64,000 nucleotides of DNA. It comes from Pelomonas sp036401055 (lineage in GTDB: Bacteria > Pseudomonadota > Gammaproteobacteria > Burkholderiales > Burkholderiaceae_C). Position numbers and translations under genes: made by a program. A model generated the notes under the pieces. It was given only the letters and a program-made list of their open reading frames with translations, did no database searches and had not been told where the DNA came from. The stretch's first letter is position 1. Every line of letters begins with the position of its first letter. The DNA is taken from the NCBI GenBank assembly GCA_036401055.1, contig DASWWC010000109.1, positions 1-64,000 on the forward strand. Reading direction: 5' to 3'. This document shows positions 17,134 through 26,572 of this stretch, one piece after another.

Positions 17134-19419
17134 TCAGTGCAGGTCCTTGGCGCTCAGCGTGCGCGACTGGCCGGGCTGGAGCTTCAGCTCGACGATGCGC
17201 CCGCCCACGCGGACGCGGCCACCGCCCGCGCCGGCGGCGGAGCGTACCGTGGCGCGCGTCAGCTGGCCGTCGGCCCAGGCCATGTCCACCTCGAAGCCGC
17301 CGCGCGCGCGCAGGCCCTTCACCGCGCCGTCGCGCCAGGCGGCGGGCAGCGCGGGCAGCAGCGTGAGGGCGTCGTCGTGCGACTGCAGCAGCATCTCGGC
17401 GATGGCGGCGGTGGCGCCGAAGTTGCCGTCGATCTGGAACGGCGGGTGGGTGTCCAGCAGGTTGGGGTAGGTGCCGCCCTGGTGCACCTCGCCGCCCTCG
17501 CGGGCCTTGCGCGCGCCGGGCTGGGCCAGCAGGCCGCGCAGCAGCTGATGGGCGTGGTCGCCGTCCCGCAGCCGCGCCCAGAACGCGATCTTCCAGGCCA
17601 TCGACCAGCCGGTGCTGACGTCGCCGCGCGCCTGCAGCGTCTTGCGCGCCGCGGCGGCCAGCTCGGGCGTGCGTGCGGGCGAGATCTGCCGGCCGGGATA
17701 CAGCGCATACAGGTGCGACACGTGGCGGTGCGTGTCCTTCGGCGTGTCCAGCACCGGGTCGGTCAGCTCGTCCAGCCATTCCAGCAGCTGGCCCCAGCTG
17801 CCGATGCGCGGGCCGGCCAGGCGGTCGCGGATGGCCGCCGCACGCGCCTGCGCGGCCTGGTCACCCAGCACCGCCGCGGCCTGCGCCATGTTGTCGAAGT
17901 GGTCCCACAGGATCTGCTGGTCGTAGGCCACGCCGTCCTGGATGGGGCCGTGCTCGGGCGACCAGCCGTTGGGCGCCACCAAGCGGCCATCGGGCAAGGC
18001 CTTCAGCCGGTCTGCCCAGAACTGGCCCACCTCCTTCAGCACCGGCCAGGCTACGTCGCGCAGGAAGGCCTTGTCCTGCGTGAACGCGTAGTGCTCCCAG
18101 AAGTGGCGCGCGTACCAGGCGTTGCCGGTCATGTTCCACAGGTAGCCCTGGTGGCCGAACGGGTTGGTCTCGGTGCGCAGCGCCCAGCCGCGCACGGGCT
18201 TGCCGCTCGCGGTCAAAAAGGTCTCCTGCGGCGGCTGCACGGAGTGGTCCCAGGGCGGCGTCTCGGGCGGCAACGCGGTCGGGTCCTTCAGCGCCAGCGC
18301 GGCGCGTTCGGACACGGCCTTGCGCCATTCGGGCACCAGCCGCTGCACGAAGCGGTGGAAGGGCCGCGCGGCCTCGGCGAGGTTCGTCACCTCGGCCGGC
18401 CAGTAGTTCATCTGCAGGTTGATGTTGGAGTGGTAGTCGCTGTTCCACGGCGGCTGCAGGTGGTCGTTCCACAGGCCTTGCAGGTTGGCGGGCAACGAAT
18501 CGCGCGAGCTGCTGACCAGCAGGTAGCGGCCGTAGTGGAAGTAGAGCGCCTCCAGTTCGGGGTCGTCGCCGTACTGTGTGTAGGCGGCCAGTCGCGCATC
18601 GGTCGTCAGCGCACGGCGCGCGGCCGGGCTGGTGCCGAGGTCCAGGCTGACGCGGCCCAGCAGCGCGTCGACGTCGGCGTGGTGCTCGGCGCGCAGCTGC
18701 TGCCAGGGCTTGGCCGCCGCGGCGGCCACCTGCGCCTGCACGCGCGGCAGCGGCGGCTGGCCATCGGCAAAGCTGGTGCCGGCGCCGAGGATCAGCGTCA
18801 ATGAAGTGCAGCCGCTGAAGCGCAGCGTGTTGCCTTCGACGGCGACGCTGCCGCCCTCATGCAGCACGCGCAGCTGGCTGGCGTAGGCCAGGCCGTTGGG
18901 CAGCGCGCCGACCGCGCTCAGCGTGGTGTTGGCCGCGCTGAGCGCCGCACCGTGCCGGTCGGTCAGCGCGATGCGGCCGTGGTAGCGGCCCGGCGCGCTG
19001 GCGTGCAGGTGCCAGACCAGCACCTGCGCCGGGTGGCTGGCGAAGGTCTCGCGCGCAAAGCGCACGCCGTCCTGCGTGTAGCCCAGGCGGTGCTCGGCGC
19101 GGGCGATGTCCAGCTCGCGGCGGTAGGCGCTGGCCGGTGTGTCGGCGCCGTCCAGCGTCAGCACCACGTCGCCGAAGGGCTGGTAGGCGCCCATGGTCTT
19201 CGTGTCGCCGGTCCACAGCGTGATGTCGTTGAACTGCAGCCGGTCGCGCGCGACCTGGCCGAACAGCATCGCGCCCAGGCGGCCGTTGCCGATGGGCAGC
19301 GCCTGCTGCTCCCAGCCCTGGGGCGTGTCGGGCGCGGGCCGGTCGTAGTGCAGCACCAGCTCGCGCGCCTGCAAGGGCAGCGCGACGGCCAGGCACAGGG
19401 TGACGAGCAGACGCTTCAT
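17134..19419 (-). CDS. GH95 alpha-L-fucosidase
   Basis: A 761-residue enzyme with a Sec signal peptide of about 18 residues (ending LQA). It spans a full GH95: an N-terminal beta domain with ALPIGNGRLGAMLFG, then an (alpha/alpha)6 barrel. The catalytic elements are visible: Asn332 and Asn334 in SNINLQMNYWP, and the acid Glu489 in WSPEHGPIQDG, with the late PPFQIDGNFG signature. Characterised members are inverting alpha-1,2-L-fucosidases, some active on fucosylated xyloglucan; others act on L-galactose. The start overlaps the GH74 stop (ATGA, 19416-19419). The enzyme probably removes terminal fucose from fucosyl-galactosyl-xylosyl side chains in the periplasm. No fucose catabolic gene is present in the window. 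Confidence 0.94.
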   Translation of the reverse strand: MKRLLVTLCLAVALPLQARELVLHYDRPAPDTPQGWEQQALPIGNGRLGAMLFGQVARDRLQFNDITLWTGDTKTMGAYQPFGDVVLTLDGADTPASAYRRELDIARAEHRLGYTQDGVRFARETFASHPAQVLVWHLHASAPGRYHGRIALTDRHGAALSAANTTLSAVGALPNGLAYASQLRVLHEGGSVAVEGNTLRFSGCTSLTLILGAGTSFADGQPPLPRVQAQVAAAAAKPWQQLRAEHHADVDALLGRVSLDLGTSPAARRALTTDARLAAYTQYGDDPELEALYFHYGRYLLVSSSRDSLPANLQGLWNDHLQPPWNSDYHSNINLQMNYWPAEVTNLAEAARPFHRFVQRLVPEWRKAVSERAALALKDPTALPPETPPWDHSVQPPQETFLTASGKPVRGWALRTETNPFGHQGYLWNMTGNAWYARHFWEHYAFTQDKAFLRDVAWPVLKEVGQFWADRLKALPDGRLVAPNGWSPEHGPIQDGVAYDQQILWDHFDNMAQAAAVLGDQAAQARAAAIRDRLAGPRIGSWGQLLEWLDELTDPVLDTPKDTHRHVSHLYALYPGRQISPARTPELAAAARKTLQARGDVSTGWSMAWKIAFWARLRDGDHAHQLLRGLLAQPGARKAREGGEVHQGGTYPNLLDTHPPFQIDGNFGATAAIAEMLLQSHDDALTLLPALPAAWRDGAVKGLRARGGFEVDMAWADGQLTRATVRSAAGAGGGRVRVGGRIVELKLQPGQSRTLSAKDLH

Positions 19420-21587
19420 GCGCGGGGCTTGCCGATGACGACGCCTCGCCCCTCGGGCGCAAGGTAGACGACGCCGAACTCCAGCGGGTCGGCGGCCAGT
19501 GCGCCCAGGCGGCCGTAGCGATGGGCGTCGTCGTTGATGCGCTGGAAGCTGGCGCCGGCGTCGATGGAGCGGTACAGGCCCTCGACGGGGTCGGCGCTGC
19601 CGGTGGCCACCTTGCCCCACACGTAGATGGCGTGATAGCTCGCGCCCGGCGCTGCCTTGCCGATGGCCACGCGCCAGGGCTCGGCCACGCCGCGCAGGGT
19701 GCGGGGCCGGGCATCCATGCCGGGCAGATGCAGCAGGCCTTCGGGCGTGGCCAGCCACAGGTCACGCGGCTTGCCCGGCGCGCAGACCAACTGGGCGCTC
19801 TGCCAGTTCTGCAGCCGCGGCAGGCCGGTGATGCCGGGCTGGAAGCTGGCGCCGCCGTCCACGCTGACGAGGATGCGGCCGTTGGCGGGGTCCAGCACGT
19901 AGAACACGCCTTCCAGGGCACGGTCGGCCACGGGCGTCAGCGTCACGTCGCGGGCTTCGGGCCAGCCTTGGGCGGTGGCCCAGGTCTTGCCACGGTCGCG
20001 CGAGAACAGCGCGGCCTGCTTGTCGGGCGCCCACAGGAAGAAGCCGCCCTTGGCCGACACGGCGATGCGGCCGCTGGAGGCGGTCCAGCCTTCCGGCGTC
20101 TTGGCGTTGCGCGTGCTGGGGCCGAAGGGGCGCCAGCTGGCGCCGCCGTCGGGCGACCAGTAGCCGCCGTTGGCCGCACCGTCGGACGTGCGCGCGACGA
20201 TGCCGGGGTTGAGTTCGGCGACCGCGATGGAGCGATTGGTCTCGCCCGCGGGCAGGAAGAGGCCGTTCTTCGGGCCTTGCGCGAGGTCGTCCCACGCGGC
20301 GCCGGACACGTCGCCCATCGCCGCCAGCAGCGAGGCGCCGCCCGAGGGGCTCTCCAGACCCAGCACGGCGGTCTCTTCGAGGTTGTCCACCGTGAAGGCC
20401 CAGTCCACCGGGTCTGCGCCGAGGTTGGCGGTCATCCACAGGCCGTAGCCGGTGCCGTAGACGGCGTGCTTGCCGTCGTGCGGATCGATCTTGAAGTCGG
20501 CCATCCAGTGGCCGGCCTTGTCGTGGCGCTTGGCCTGGTAGGCCTGCAGCCAGGGGTGGGTGCTGGCGTCGAAGCGGGAGCGCGGGCTCAGCGGCGTCCA
20601 GGTCTTGCCGAAGTCGTCGGAGAGGTAGATCTCGTCGCCGCCGTTCCAGCGCTCGATGGTGGTCACGACGACGCGGCCGGGGCGCTGCGCATCGGTGTCG
20701 AGGCCGGAGTAGCCGAAGGTCTGGTTGGCGCTCGGCCTGGACGGCGTGATGTCGAGCCACTGGCCCTCGGGCGTGCGGCGCCAGACGCTGCCGGTCCTGG
20801 CGTTGCTGGGGTTCACCACCTGGCCGGCGTCGCCCGCGGCGAAGCTGACGTAGAGCGAGCCGTCGGGCCCGAGCGCGGCGCGCTGCGGCACCTGCGCCGG
20901 CAGCTCGGCGATGCGCTTGAAGCTGGCGCCGTCGTCGGTGGAAGCGTACAGGCCGGGCTGGTCGTGGCTGCCGGCGTAGAGGGCCTTGGCCTTGGGGTCG
21001 AACAGCACCAGGGACACATGCTTGCCGGGAAAACCGCCGACGCGGCTGAAGCTTGTGCCGCGGTTGCTGCTCTGCTGCAGGCCGTCCTGCGTGGTGCCCA
21101 GCAGCAGTCGCTCTGGGCGGTTCGGGTCCACCTGCAGGCGCTCGCCGCTGCCGCGGCCGGGGCCGTTGCCGGCCAGCCGCAGGCCCAGCTCATGCGTCTG
21201 CCAGGTGGCGCCGCGGTCGCTGGACGACAGCAGCGCAGCCTTGCGCGCCCACTCGCCGGTGTAGAGGCCGCAGGCGGCGTAGACGCGGTTGGCGTCGGTC
21301 GGGTCGACGGCGATGCTGAGCACGCCCATCAGATCGCCGTCGTCCTTGCCGAGGTGGTCTAGCAGCGGTTGCCAGCATCGGCCCTTGGGGTCGAAGCGGT
21401 AGGCGCCGCCGATGTCGGTGCGGGCGTAGAGCAGGCCCGGCTCGCGCGGGTGGAAGACGAAGCCGTCGATGAAGCCGCCGGCGCCATAGGTCAGACTGCG
21501 CCACTCGTAGGCGGGCGAGCCTTCGGCGGCCCAGGCGGGCAGCGTGAGCAGGCCGGCGGCCTGCAGCAATTGGCGGCGTTGCATCAT
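19416..21587 (-). CDS. GH74 xyloglucan-specific endoglucanase
   Basis: A 723-residue protein with an RR-containing leader (MMQRRQLLQAAGLL, ending AWA). Its body is the two seven-bladed propellers of GH74, with repeated Asp-box-like elements (SSDRGATWQ, STDDGASFK, SDDFGKTWT, SVDGGASFQ). A catalytic Asp58 lies in the diagnostic ARTDIGGAYR. GH74 enzymes are endo-xyloglucanases (some are oligoxyloglucan-specific exo-enzymes), so this gene is the strongest single sign that the operon targets xyloglucan. It follows repeat copy 2 and overlaps GH95 by four bases. There is no appended CBM. The leader suggests Tat export to the periplasm; further secretion is unknown. Confidence 0.95.
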   Translation of the reverse strand: MMQRRQLLQAAGLLTLPAWAAEGSPAYEWRSLTYGAGGFIDGFVFHPREPGLLYARTDIGGAYRFDPKGRCWQPLLDHLGKDDGDLMGVLSIAVDPTDANRVYAACGLYTGEWARKAALLSSSDRGATWQTHELGLRLAGNGPGRGSGERLQVDPNRPERLLLGTTQDGLQQSSNRGTSFSRVGGFPGKHVSLVLFDPKAKALYAGSHDQPGLYASTDDGASFKRIAELPAQVPQRAALGPDGSLYVSFAAGDAGQVVNPSNARTGSVWRRTPEGQWLDITPSRPSANQTFGYSGLDTDAQRPGRVVVTTIERWNGGDEIYLSDDFGKTWTPLSPRSRFDASTHPWLQAYQAKRHDKAGHWMADFKIDPHDGKHAVYGTGYGLWMTANLGADPVDWAFTVDNLEETAVLGLESPSGGASLLAAMGDVSGAAWDDLAQGPKNGLFLPAGETNRSIAVAELNPGIVARTSDGAANGGYWSPDGGASWRPFGPSTRNAKTPEGWTASSGRIAVSAKGGFFLWAPDKQAALFSRDRGKTWATAQGWPEARDVTLTPVADRALEGVFYVLDPANGRILVSVDGGASFQPGITGLPRLQNWQSAQLVCAPGKPRDLWLATPEGLLHLPGMDARPRTLRGVAEPWRVAIGKAAPGASYHAIYVWGKVATGSADPVEGLYRSIDAGASFQRINDDAHRYGRLGALAADPLEFGVVYLAPEGRGVVIGKPRA

Positions 21588-21599
21588 GCTTTGCTTTCG

Positions 21600-21723
21600 C
21601 GGGCCGAGCGCCGGGCCGCTCCCAAGCCGGCCCGCCTGAGGCGATGCGCTTGCCGGTCAATCCGGCAAGCATCGCCGTCCCCGCGGGGGACCGGCCAAGG
21701 TACGCCTTGGACGAGGGGCTTCA
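21600..21723 (-). repeat. stop-codon-linked intergenic repeat, copy 2
   Basis: Read on the minus strand it starts at the GH35 stop codon (TGAAGCCCCTCGTCC) and ends with CCCGGCGCTCGGCCCG. It contains a perfect 9-bp stem, GCTTGCCGG and CCGGCAAGC with loop ATTGA, and a GTCCCC/GGGGAC stem. It fills nearly the whole gap between the GH35 and GH74 genes. Confidence 0.85.
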
Positions 21724-23355
21724 TGGCGCCGGACGGCCCATCTTGATCTTGAGCATCACCGGCTCGGCGGGCAGGTTCAGGCCGTAGTCCACCTGGTCGC
21801 CGTTCCACACGCGCTCCATGACCCAGTGGCCTTGCGCGTCGAAGCGGCCCTGCTCGGCGCGCAGCATCATGCCGCTCGTGCCTTCGGCCGGTTCCATGCG
21901 CACGCGCACGCGCTGGCCGATGAGCAGGAACTCGTCGGCGCCAAGCTGCACCATGGCCGCGCCGCCTTCGGGCTCCTCGGTGCCGGCGGCCGGCTTGGCA
22001 AACTCGCCGCCCCAGGCGGACTCACCGAAGCGGCCCATGCGGTAGGTCAGCTTGGCCGACCAGCCGGGGAAGTCCAGCTGCTGCGGCTTGCGGTCGTCGC
22101 CCTCGCCGATGCCGCGCACCTTGCCGTCGAAGGACCACTGCGCCCACTGGCGCTGGATGGGCGCGAACATGCGGTAGACGCGTTCGAAGGGCTCGACCAG
22201 TTTCTTGTCCGTGGCCAGCGTGCCCAGCGGGTAGTTGGTGTAGTCGAAGTAGTCGGTGCCGAACGGCGAGATGCCGATGGCGCCGCGGCCCAGCATGGCG
22301 TAGATGAAGCGCGCATAGGCGGGCTTGGTGCCGAACTCGGGCACCCACAGCGCGTTGTCCGGGCGCTGGAACAGCTTCAGGTTGGCGTTGACCTGGTCGG
22401 ACTCCGGCCGGTAGATGTCGGGGCCCACGATGTCGATGGCGGGGGCGGCCGCTTTGTAGATGTCGATGACGTCCCAGGTCGGGCCGCCGCTGGCGAAGTT
22501 CTTGTTCCAGGGCTTGGGCGGCTGCTCCAGCGGGTCGCGCAGCGCGTTGTTGACGTACATCGGCAGGTCGTACACCGCACGGCCGGCGGCGGCGATCTCG
22601 CCGATGTAGCGGGCCACGGCCCAGGCGTGGAAGTACTCGTCGGCGTAGTCGCCGTAGACCTGGCGCCAGGTGCCGCTCGCGGCGGCCTTGGGCTTCTGCC
22701 GCGCCAGCACGGCGGCGGGCACGGGCTGCTCGAAGGCGGCCTGCGCGGCCTTGCCGAAGTCGCGCACCAGGCCGTAAGTGCCGACCTCGTTCTGCACCTG
22801 CACCATCAGCACGGTGCGCTCGGTGGCGTCGATCTTCTTCAGGTGCGACATGAACGCGACGAAGGCGCGCTTGTCTGCTTTCAACGTCTCGGCGCCGAAG
22901 GGGCTGAGGCTGTAGTTGGGCTTGCCTTCCTGGTCGAGATTGGGCGGGAAGCGCTTCGGGTTCAGCTTGACCCACTCGGGCGTGTACTGCGCGCTGGTGT
23001 TCTTCCAGGTCGCGAACCACAGGATCACGAGGCGCTTCTTCTGCTGGCGGGCTTCCTTGACCAGCGTGTCCACGAAGCTGAAGTCGAACTTGCCTTCGAC
23101 GGGCTCGACCTGCTCCCAGGCCACCGGCATCAGCACGGTGTTGGCGTGCAGGTCGTTGGCGGCGTCCCAGACGGGCTTGAGCGCGCCCGGGTAGTTGCTG
23201 GAGTTGTGCGCCTGAGCACCGAGGATGAGGAAGGGCTTGCCGTCCACCAGCAGCGCGTGGCGGCCGTCCTTGGCGACGAGGCGGGGCAGCTCGGCGGCGC
23301 CGGCGGCGTTGAGCAGGCAGGCCAGGGCCGCTGCGAGGAGGAGCTTCTTCGTCAT
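21721..23355 (-). CDS. GH35 beta-galactosidase (DUF5597 type)
   Basis: A 544-residue enzyme with a Sec leader (about 20 residues, ending GAA). The TIM barrel shows LILGAQAHNSSNYPG, then NTVLMPVAWEQVEP, acid/base Glu190 in VQVQNEVGTYG and nucleophile Glu340 in WVPEFG. The C-terminal beta domain after about residue 400 is of the DUF5597 kind. GH35 enzymes of this build occur in xyloglucan loci (Cellvibrio Bgl35A is an example from general knowledge) and remove beta-1,2-linked galactose from xyloglucan side chains. It begins after the TonB receptor terminator and ends in repeat copy 2. Periplasmic. Confidence 0.93.
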   Translation of the reverse strand: MTKKLLLAAALACLLNAAGAAELPRLVAKDGRHALLVDGKPFLILGAQAHNSSNYPGALKPVWDAANDLHANTVLMPVAWEQVEPVEGKFDFSFVDTLVKEARQQKKRLVILWFATWKNTSAQYTPEWVKLNPKRFPPNLDQEGKPNYSLSPFGAETLKADKRAFVAFMSHLKKIDATERTVLMVQVQNEVGTYGLVRDFGKAAQAAFEQPVPAAVLARQKPKAAASGTWRQVYGDYADEYFHAWAVARYIGEIAAAGRAVYDLPMYVNNALRDPLEQPPKPWNKNFASGGPTWDVIDIYKAAAPAIDIVGPDIYRPESDQVNANLKLFQRPDNALWVPEFGTKPAYARFIYAMLGRGAIGISPFGTDYFDYTNYPLGTLATDKKLVEPFERVYRMFAPIQRQWAQWSFDGKVRGIGEGDDRKPQQLDFPGWSAKLTYRMGRFGESAWGGEFAKPAAGTEEPEGGAAMVQLGADEFLLIGQRVRVRMEPAEGTSGMMLRAEQGRFDAQGHWVMERVWNGDQVDYGLNLPAEPVMLKIKMGRPAP

Positions 23356-23376
23356 CGGGGATTCGGGTGTAAGTGG

Positions 23377-23411
23377 AAAAAGCCGGCGGCCTCGCGCAGG
23401 GAGGCCGCCGG
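23377..23411 (-). terminator. strong intrinsic terminator after TonB receptor 1
   Basis: On the minus strand a perfect 11-bp stem, CCGGCGGCCTC and GAGGCCGCCGG, with a 7-base loop, is followed by CTTTTTCC. It lies 12 bases past the receptor stop and before the GH35 start at 23355, so it should separate or attenuate receptor and glycosidase transcription. Confidence 0.93.
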
Positions 23412-23423
23412 AATTGCCGGAGA

Positions 23424-26400
23424 TTAGAACGAGTAGCTGGCCTGCACCGAGTAGCGGCGGCCGGTGTAGTTGACCGCGCGCGTCATCAGGCCGATGTTCT
23501 GCTGCATCAGCTGACGGGCCAGCGCGTTGTTCAGGTTCTGCGCTTCCAGGCTGACGCTGAACTTGTCGGTGATGCGGTAGTTGACGCCGGCATCGACCTG
23601 GCCGTAGTCGTCGCTCCAGGTCGGCAGCGCGTAGGCCACGCCGGTGGCGTTGGCGAGGCGGCCGTCACCCCCGCGGGTGCCGTTGACGTTGACGCCCTGC
23701 AGGTACTTGGAACGCCAGCTGTAGGCCACGCGCGCCGAGAACGGGCCCCAGTCATACAGCAGCGCCAGGTTGTAGGCGTTCTTGGAAAGGTTGGTCAGCG
23801 GCAGGTTGCCGAAGGTGCGGCCGTCGGTGTCGCAACCGTTGATGTTCAGGTTGAGGTTGTCGGCGTTCGTGCTGGTGCCGGCGCAGAACGGCGTCGTGAC
23901 CGGGTTGTACGGTGTGGTCTTGCTGTCCACGTAGGTGTAGTTGGCCTGCACGCCGATGCCCGACATCCAGCCCGGCAGCATGTCGAGGTAGCGCTGGAAG
24001 GCGATCTCGAAGCCGCGGGCGTGGCCCTTGGCGCCGTTGACCGGCGACGTGACGGTGAAGTTCAGCGGGTTGCCGGCAGCGTCGCGCAGCACGGTGGTGG
24101 CCGACTGCTTGACGATGATGTCGTCCAGCTGCTTGTTGAACACCGCCAGCGTCAGCGAGCCGTTCTTGGCGAAGTACCACTCGGCGGTCAGGTCCAGCTG
24201 GGTGGACTTGACCGGCTTGAGCAGCGGGTTGCCGTTGGCCGTGCCGCTGAGGTTGACGGCGTCGATGACCAGCACGGAGTCGTTGTTCTCCGTGTGCTTG
24301 GTCGTCGTCAGCTCCATCGACGTGTAGGCCTGCATGTCCGAGAAGTCGGGACGCGAGACGCCCTTGGCGACGGCGGCACGGAACTGCAGCTTGTCGCTGG
24401 CCTTGAAGCGCAGGTTCAGGCTGGGCAGCACGTTGATGTAGCTCTGCTCGGCGCTGATCGGTGCCGCAAAGCTGGCGATGACTGGCACCGGCACGCCGGT
24501 CACCGATTGGCCCGGCGTCGGACTGATGCCCGCGTTGTTGTTGAAGACCGTGTAGCCGGAGGCCTTCATCTCGGTGCGCACGGCGCGCAGGCCGACGTTG
24601 CCGTCCACCGGCGCGCCGGAGTCGGTGAAGTCGAAGCGCAGCTGGGCGTAGGCGGCCTGGGTGCGCTCGTGCTGCTCGTTGTCGCCGGCCGGGCTGGTGC
24701 CGAAGCTGGCCGGCTGCCACGGCGCGCAGCCGCTGCCCCAGCCGTTGGCCGCCGTGAACTCCTGGCAGCGGATGTCGTGGTACTTGTGCAGCGCCGCGTA
24801 GCTGGTCGGGTAGTCCTTGGCCAGGGACACGTGGGGCACGTAGATGGCGGGCACGTTCTGGCCGCCGAAGAAGTTCTTGAACGTGTGCAGCGTGACCGGC
24901 GCATTGAAGCGCGGATCGCTCAGGTAGGCCACGTCGCTGATGTCCCAGCCGCGCTGCCAGGTCTGCGTGATGGCGGACCAGTTGTAGTCGGGCACCGTCT
25001 TGGTGGTGGTGGCGTCGCGGTCGGTCAGGCGCACGCCGAAGGACAGGTCCTGCAGCACGGCGTGGTCGAAGTTGAACTTGGCGTCCGCGCGCCAGGCCTT
25101 CTGCTCGGCCTTGCTGCGGTCCAGGTGCTCCATCGTGAAGGCCCAGTAGTAGTTGGCCTTGTTCTGCAGCGCGGCCAGGTCGGCGGCGTCGAAGACGACG
25201 CGCGGCGTGGAGCCGGTCAGGTCCAGCGTCTCCTTGGGCATCAGCAGGCCGGTGGCGACGGTGGAGTCGAAGGCGTTGGTGTTGGAGCGCACCAGCTGCA
25301 GGTCGGTGCTGAAGCTCCAGCGGTCGCTGGCCTTCCAGGCCAGGTTCCAACCCAGGTCGCGGGTCTTGGAGTTGCGCGTCATGTAGCGCGTGTCGGCGCC
25401 GAAGTTGACGCCGCCGTCGGCCGGCTGGGTCAGCGTGCCGCTGACGAAGACGTTGTTGCTGTTGTACTTGGCGTCGCTGCCGATGACGATGTTCCAGGGG
25501 TTGGTCTGCGCGAACAGCGCGTTCTCGTCCCACTGCATGCGGTACTTGGACTGGAAGTAGGTCAGCGAGCTGCTGAGGTTGTCCTTCTTCCACTGCAGTG
25601 CGCCGTACAGGCCGTTGCGGTCACGCTCGAAGTTGGAGTCGCGCCACTGCGCACCCTTGGGCACCCAGTGCGTGCCGTCGATCTTGTAGTAGGGCTCGAC
25701 CTGCCAGAGGTCGGTGCGGGTGGTGCTCTTGCTGTTGGCCAGGCTCAGCAGCATGCCAACCTTGCCGATGTCGGTCTGCCAGCTGTTGGCCAGCAGGCCG
25801 GAGGCCGAGGGGCTGAACTTGCCCTGCAGCTCGTTGTACTTGCCGACGGCCGTGATGTGGCCCTTGAAGCCGGCGTAGTCGAAGGGCATGGCGGTGCGCA
25901 GGTTCACCAGGCCGCCGATGGAGCCTTCGATCTGCGAGGCCGACGGGTTCTTGAACACGTCCACCGCGGCCAGCAGTTCGGGCGGCACGTCCTCGAAGTT
26001 CAGCGCGCGGCCGCCGTTGGCGGAGAAGGTGTCGCGGCCGTTCACTTCGGAGCGGACATACGAGAGGCCGCGGATGTTGACGCTGGAGCCCTCCACTGAG
26101 TAGTGCTCGGGGTCGCCCTTGGCCATGGTGCGGTCGATGGTCACGCCGACGACGCGCTGCAGCACCTCGGTGACGGACTGGTCGGGCAGCTTGCCGATGT
26201 CGTCGGCGACGATGGAGTCGACGATCTCGTCGGAGTTCTGCTTGATGCGCTGCGCCGACTCCAGCGCCGCGCGGCGGCCGCTGACGACGACGGTCTCGAC
26301 CTTCTGGACGGGGGCCGACGCGGCGGCTGCCGGCGCGGGCGGGGTCTGCGCCATCGCCAGGCCGCTGCTGAGCAGCGCGGCCTGGGCGGCGGCGAGGGAA

Positions 26401-26426
26401 ATGATGGTTCTCTGGTGTTGTTTCAC
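23424..26426 (-). CDS. TonB-dependent outer-membrane receptor 1 (TonB-Xanth-Caul type)
   Basis: A 1000-residue outer-membrane transporter. It has a signal peptide (to about residue 26, AMA-QTPP), an Ala/Pro-rich stretch, a TonB box-like ETVVVSG, then a plug domain (VADDIGKLPDQSVTEVLQRVVGVTI; GSSVNIRGL; ASQIEGSIGGLVNLRTAMPFD) and a 22-strand type barrel ending in the beta-signal YSVQASYSF. There is no N-terminal STN signalling domain, so it is not a FecA-type sigma regulator. No SusD is present, as is usual in Proteobacteria. The start is GTG with GAGGAG six bases upstream. It lies between xylA and the hemicellulase genes, so it probably imports xyloglucan oligosaccharides. Confidence 0.94.
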   Translation of the reverse strand: MKQHQRTIISLAAAQAALLSSGLAMAQTPPAPAAAASAPVQKVETVVVSGRRAALESAQRIKQNSDEIVDSIVADDIGKLPDQSVTEVLQRVVGVTIDRTMAKGDPEHYSVEGSSVNIRGLSYVRSEVNGRDTFSANGGRALNFEDVPPELLAAVDVFKNPSASQIEGSIGGLVNLRTAMPFDYAGFKGHITAVGKYNELQGKFSPSASGLLANSWQTDIGKVGMLLSLANSKSTTRTDLWQVEPYYKIDGTHWVPKGAQWRDSNFERDRNGLYGALQWKKDNLSSSLTYFQSKYRMQWDENALFAQTNPWNIVIGSDAKYNSNNVFVSGTLTQPADGGVNFGADTRYMTRNSKTRDLGWNLAWKASDRWSFSTDLQLVRSNTNAFDSTVATGLLMPKETLDLTGSTPRVVFDAADLAALQNKANYYWAFTMEHLDRSKAEQKAWRADAKFNFDHAVLQDLSFGVRLTDRDATTTKTVPDYNWSAITQTWQRGWDISDVAYLSDPRFNAPVTLHTFKNFFGGQNVPAIYVPHVSLAKDYPTSYAALHKYHDIRCQEFTAANGWGSGCAPWQPASFGTSPAGDNEQHERTQAAYAQLRFDFTDSGAPVDGNVGLRAVRTEMKASGYTVFNNNAGISPTPGQSVTGVPVPVIASFAAPISAEQSYINVLPSLNLRFKASDKLQFRAAVAKGVSRPDFSDMQAYTSMELTTTKHTENNDSVLVIDAVNLSGTANGNPLLKPVKSTQLDLTAEWYFAKNGSLTLAVFNKQLDDIIVKQSATTVLRDAAGNPLNFTVTSPVNGAKGHARGFEIAFQRYLDMLPGWMSGIGVQANYTYVDSKTTPYNPVTTPFCAGTSTNADNLNLNINGCDTDGRTFGNLPLTNLSKNAYNLALLYDWGPFSARVAYSWRSKYLQGVNVNGTRGGDGRLANATGVAYALPTWSDDYGQVDAGVNYRITDKFSVSLEAQNLNNALARQLMQQNIGLMTRAVNYTGRRYSVQASYSF

Positions 26427-26502
26427 GATGTCTCCTCTACTGGGTTTCGGGGGCTCTGGGCCGTTGTCGTGGTGCTGGTTCGGCGGGAATGCGCTGGGAT
26501 CA

Positions 26503-26528
26503 ACATCGCCCGTGCCGGCGGGCGATGT
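26503..26528 (-). promoter_or_regulatory. 10-bp perfect hairpin between xylA and TonB receptor 1
   Basis: ACATCGCCCG and CGGGCGATGT pair perfectly around a 6-base loop. No T run follows on either strand. It could be an attenuator, a processing site or a stabilising 5' hairpin for the receptor mRNA. No promoter was recognised in this 146-base gap. Confidence 0.5.
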
Positions 26529-26572
26529 GGTGGAAAGGGGCGAGGGACGTCATGCCGATGGCGCGGACGGCG

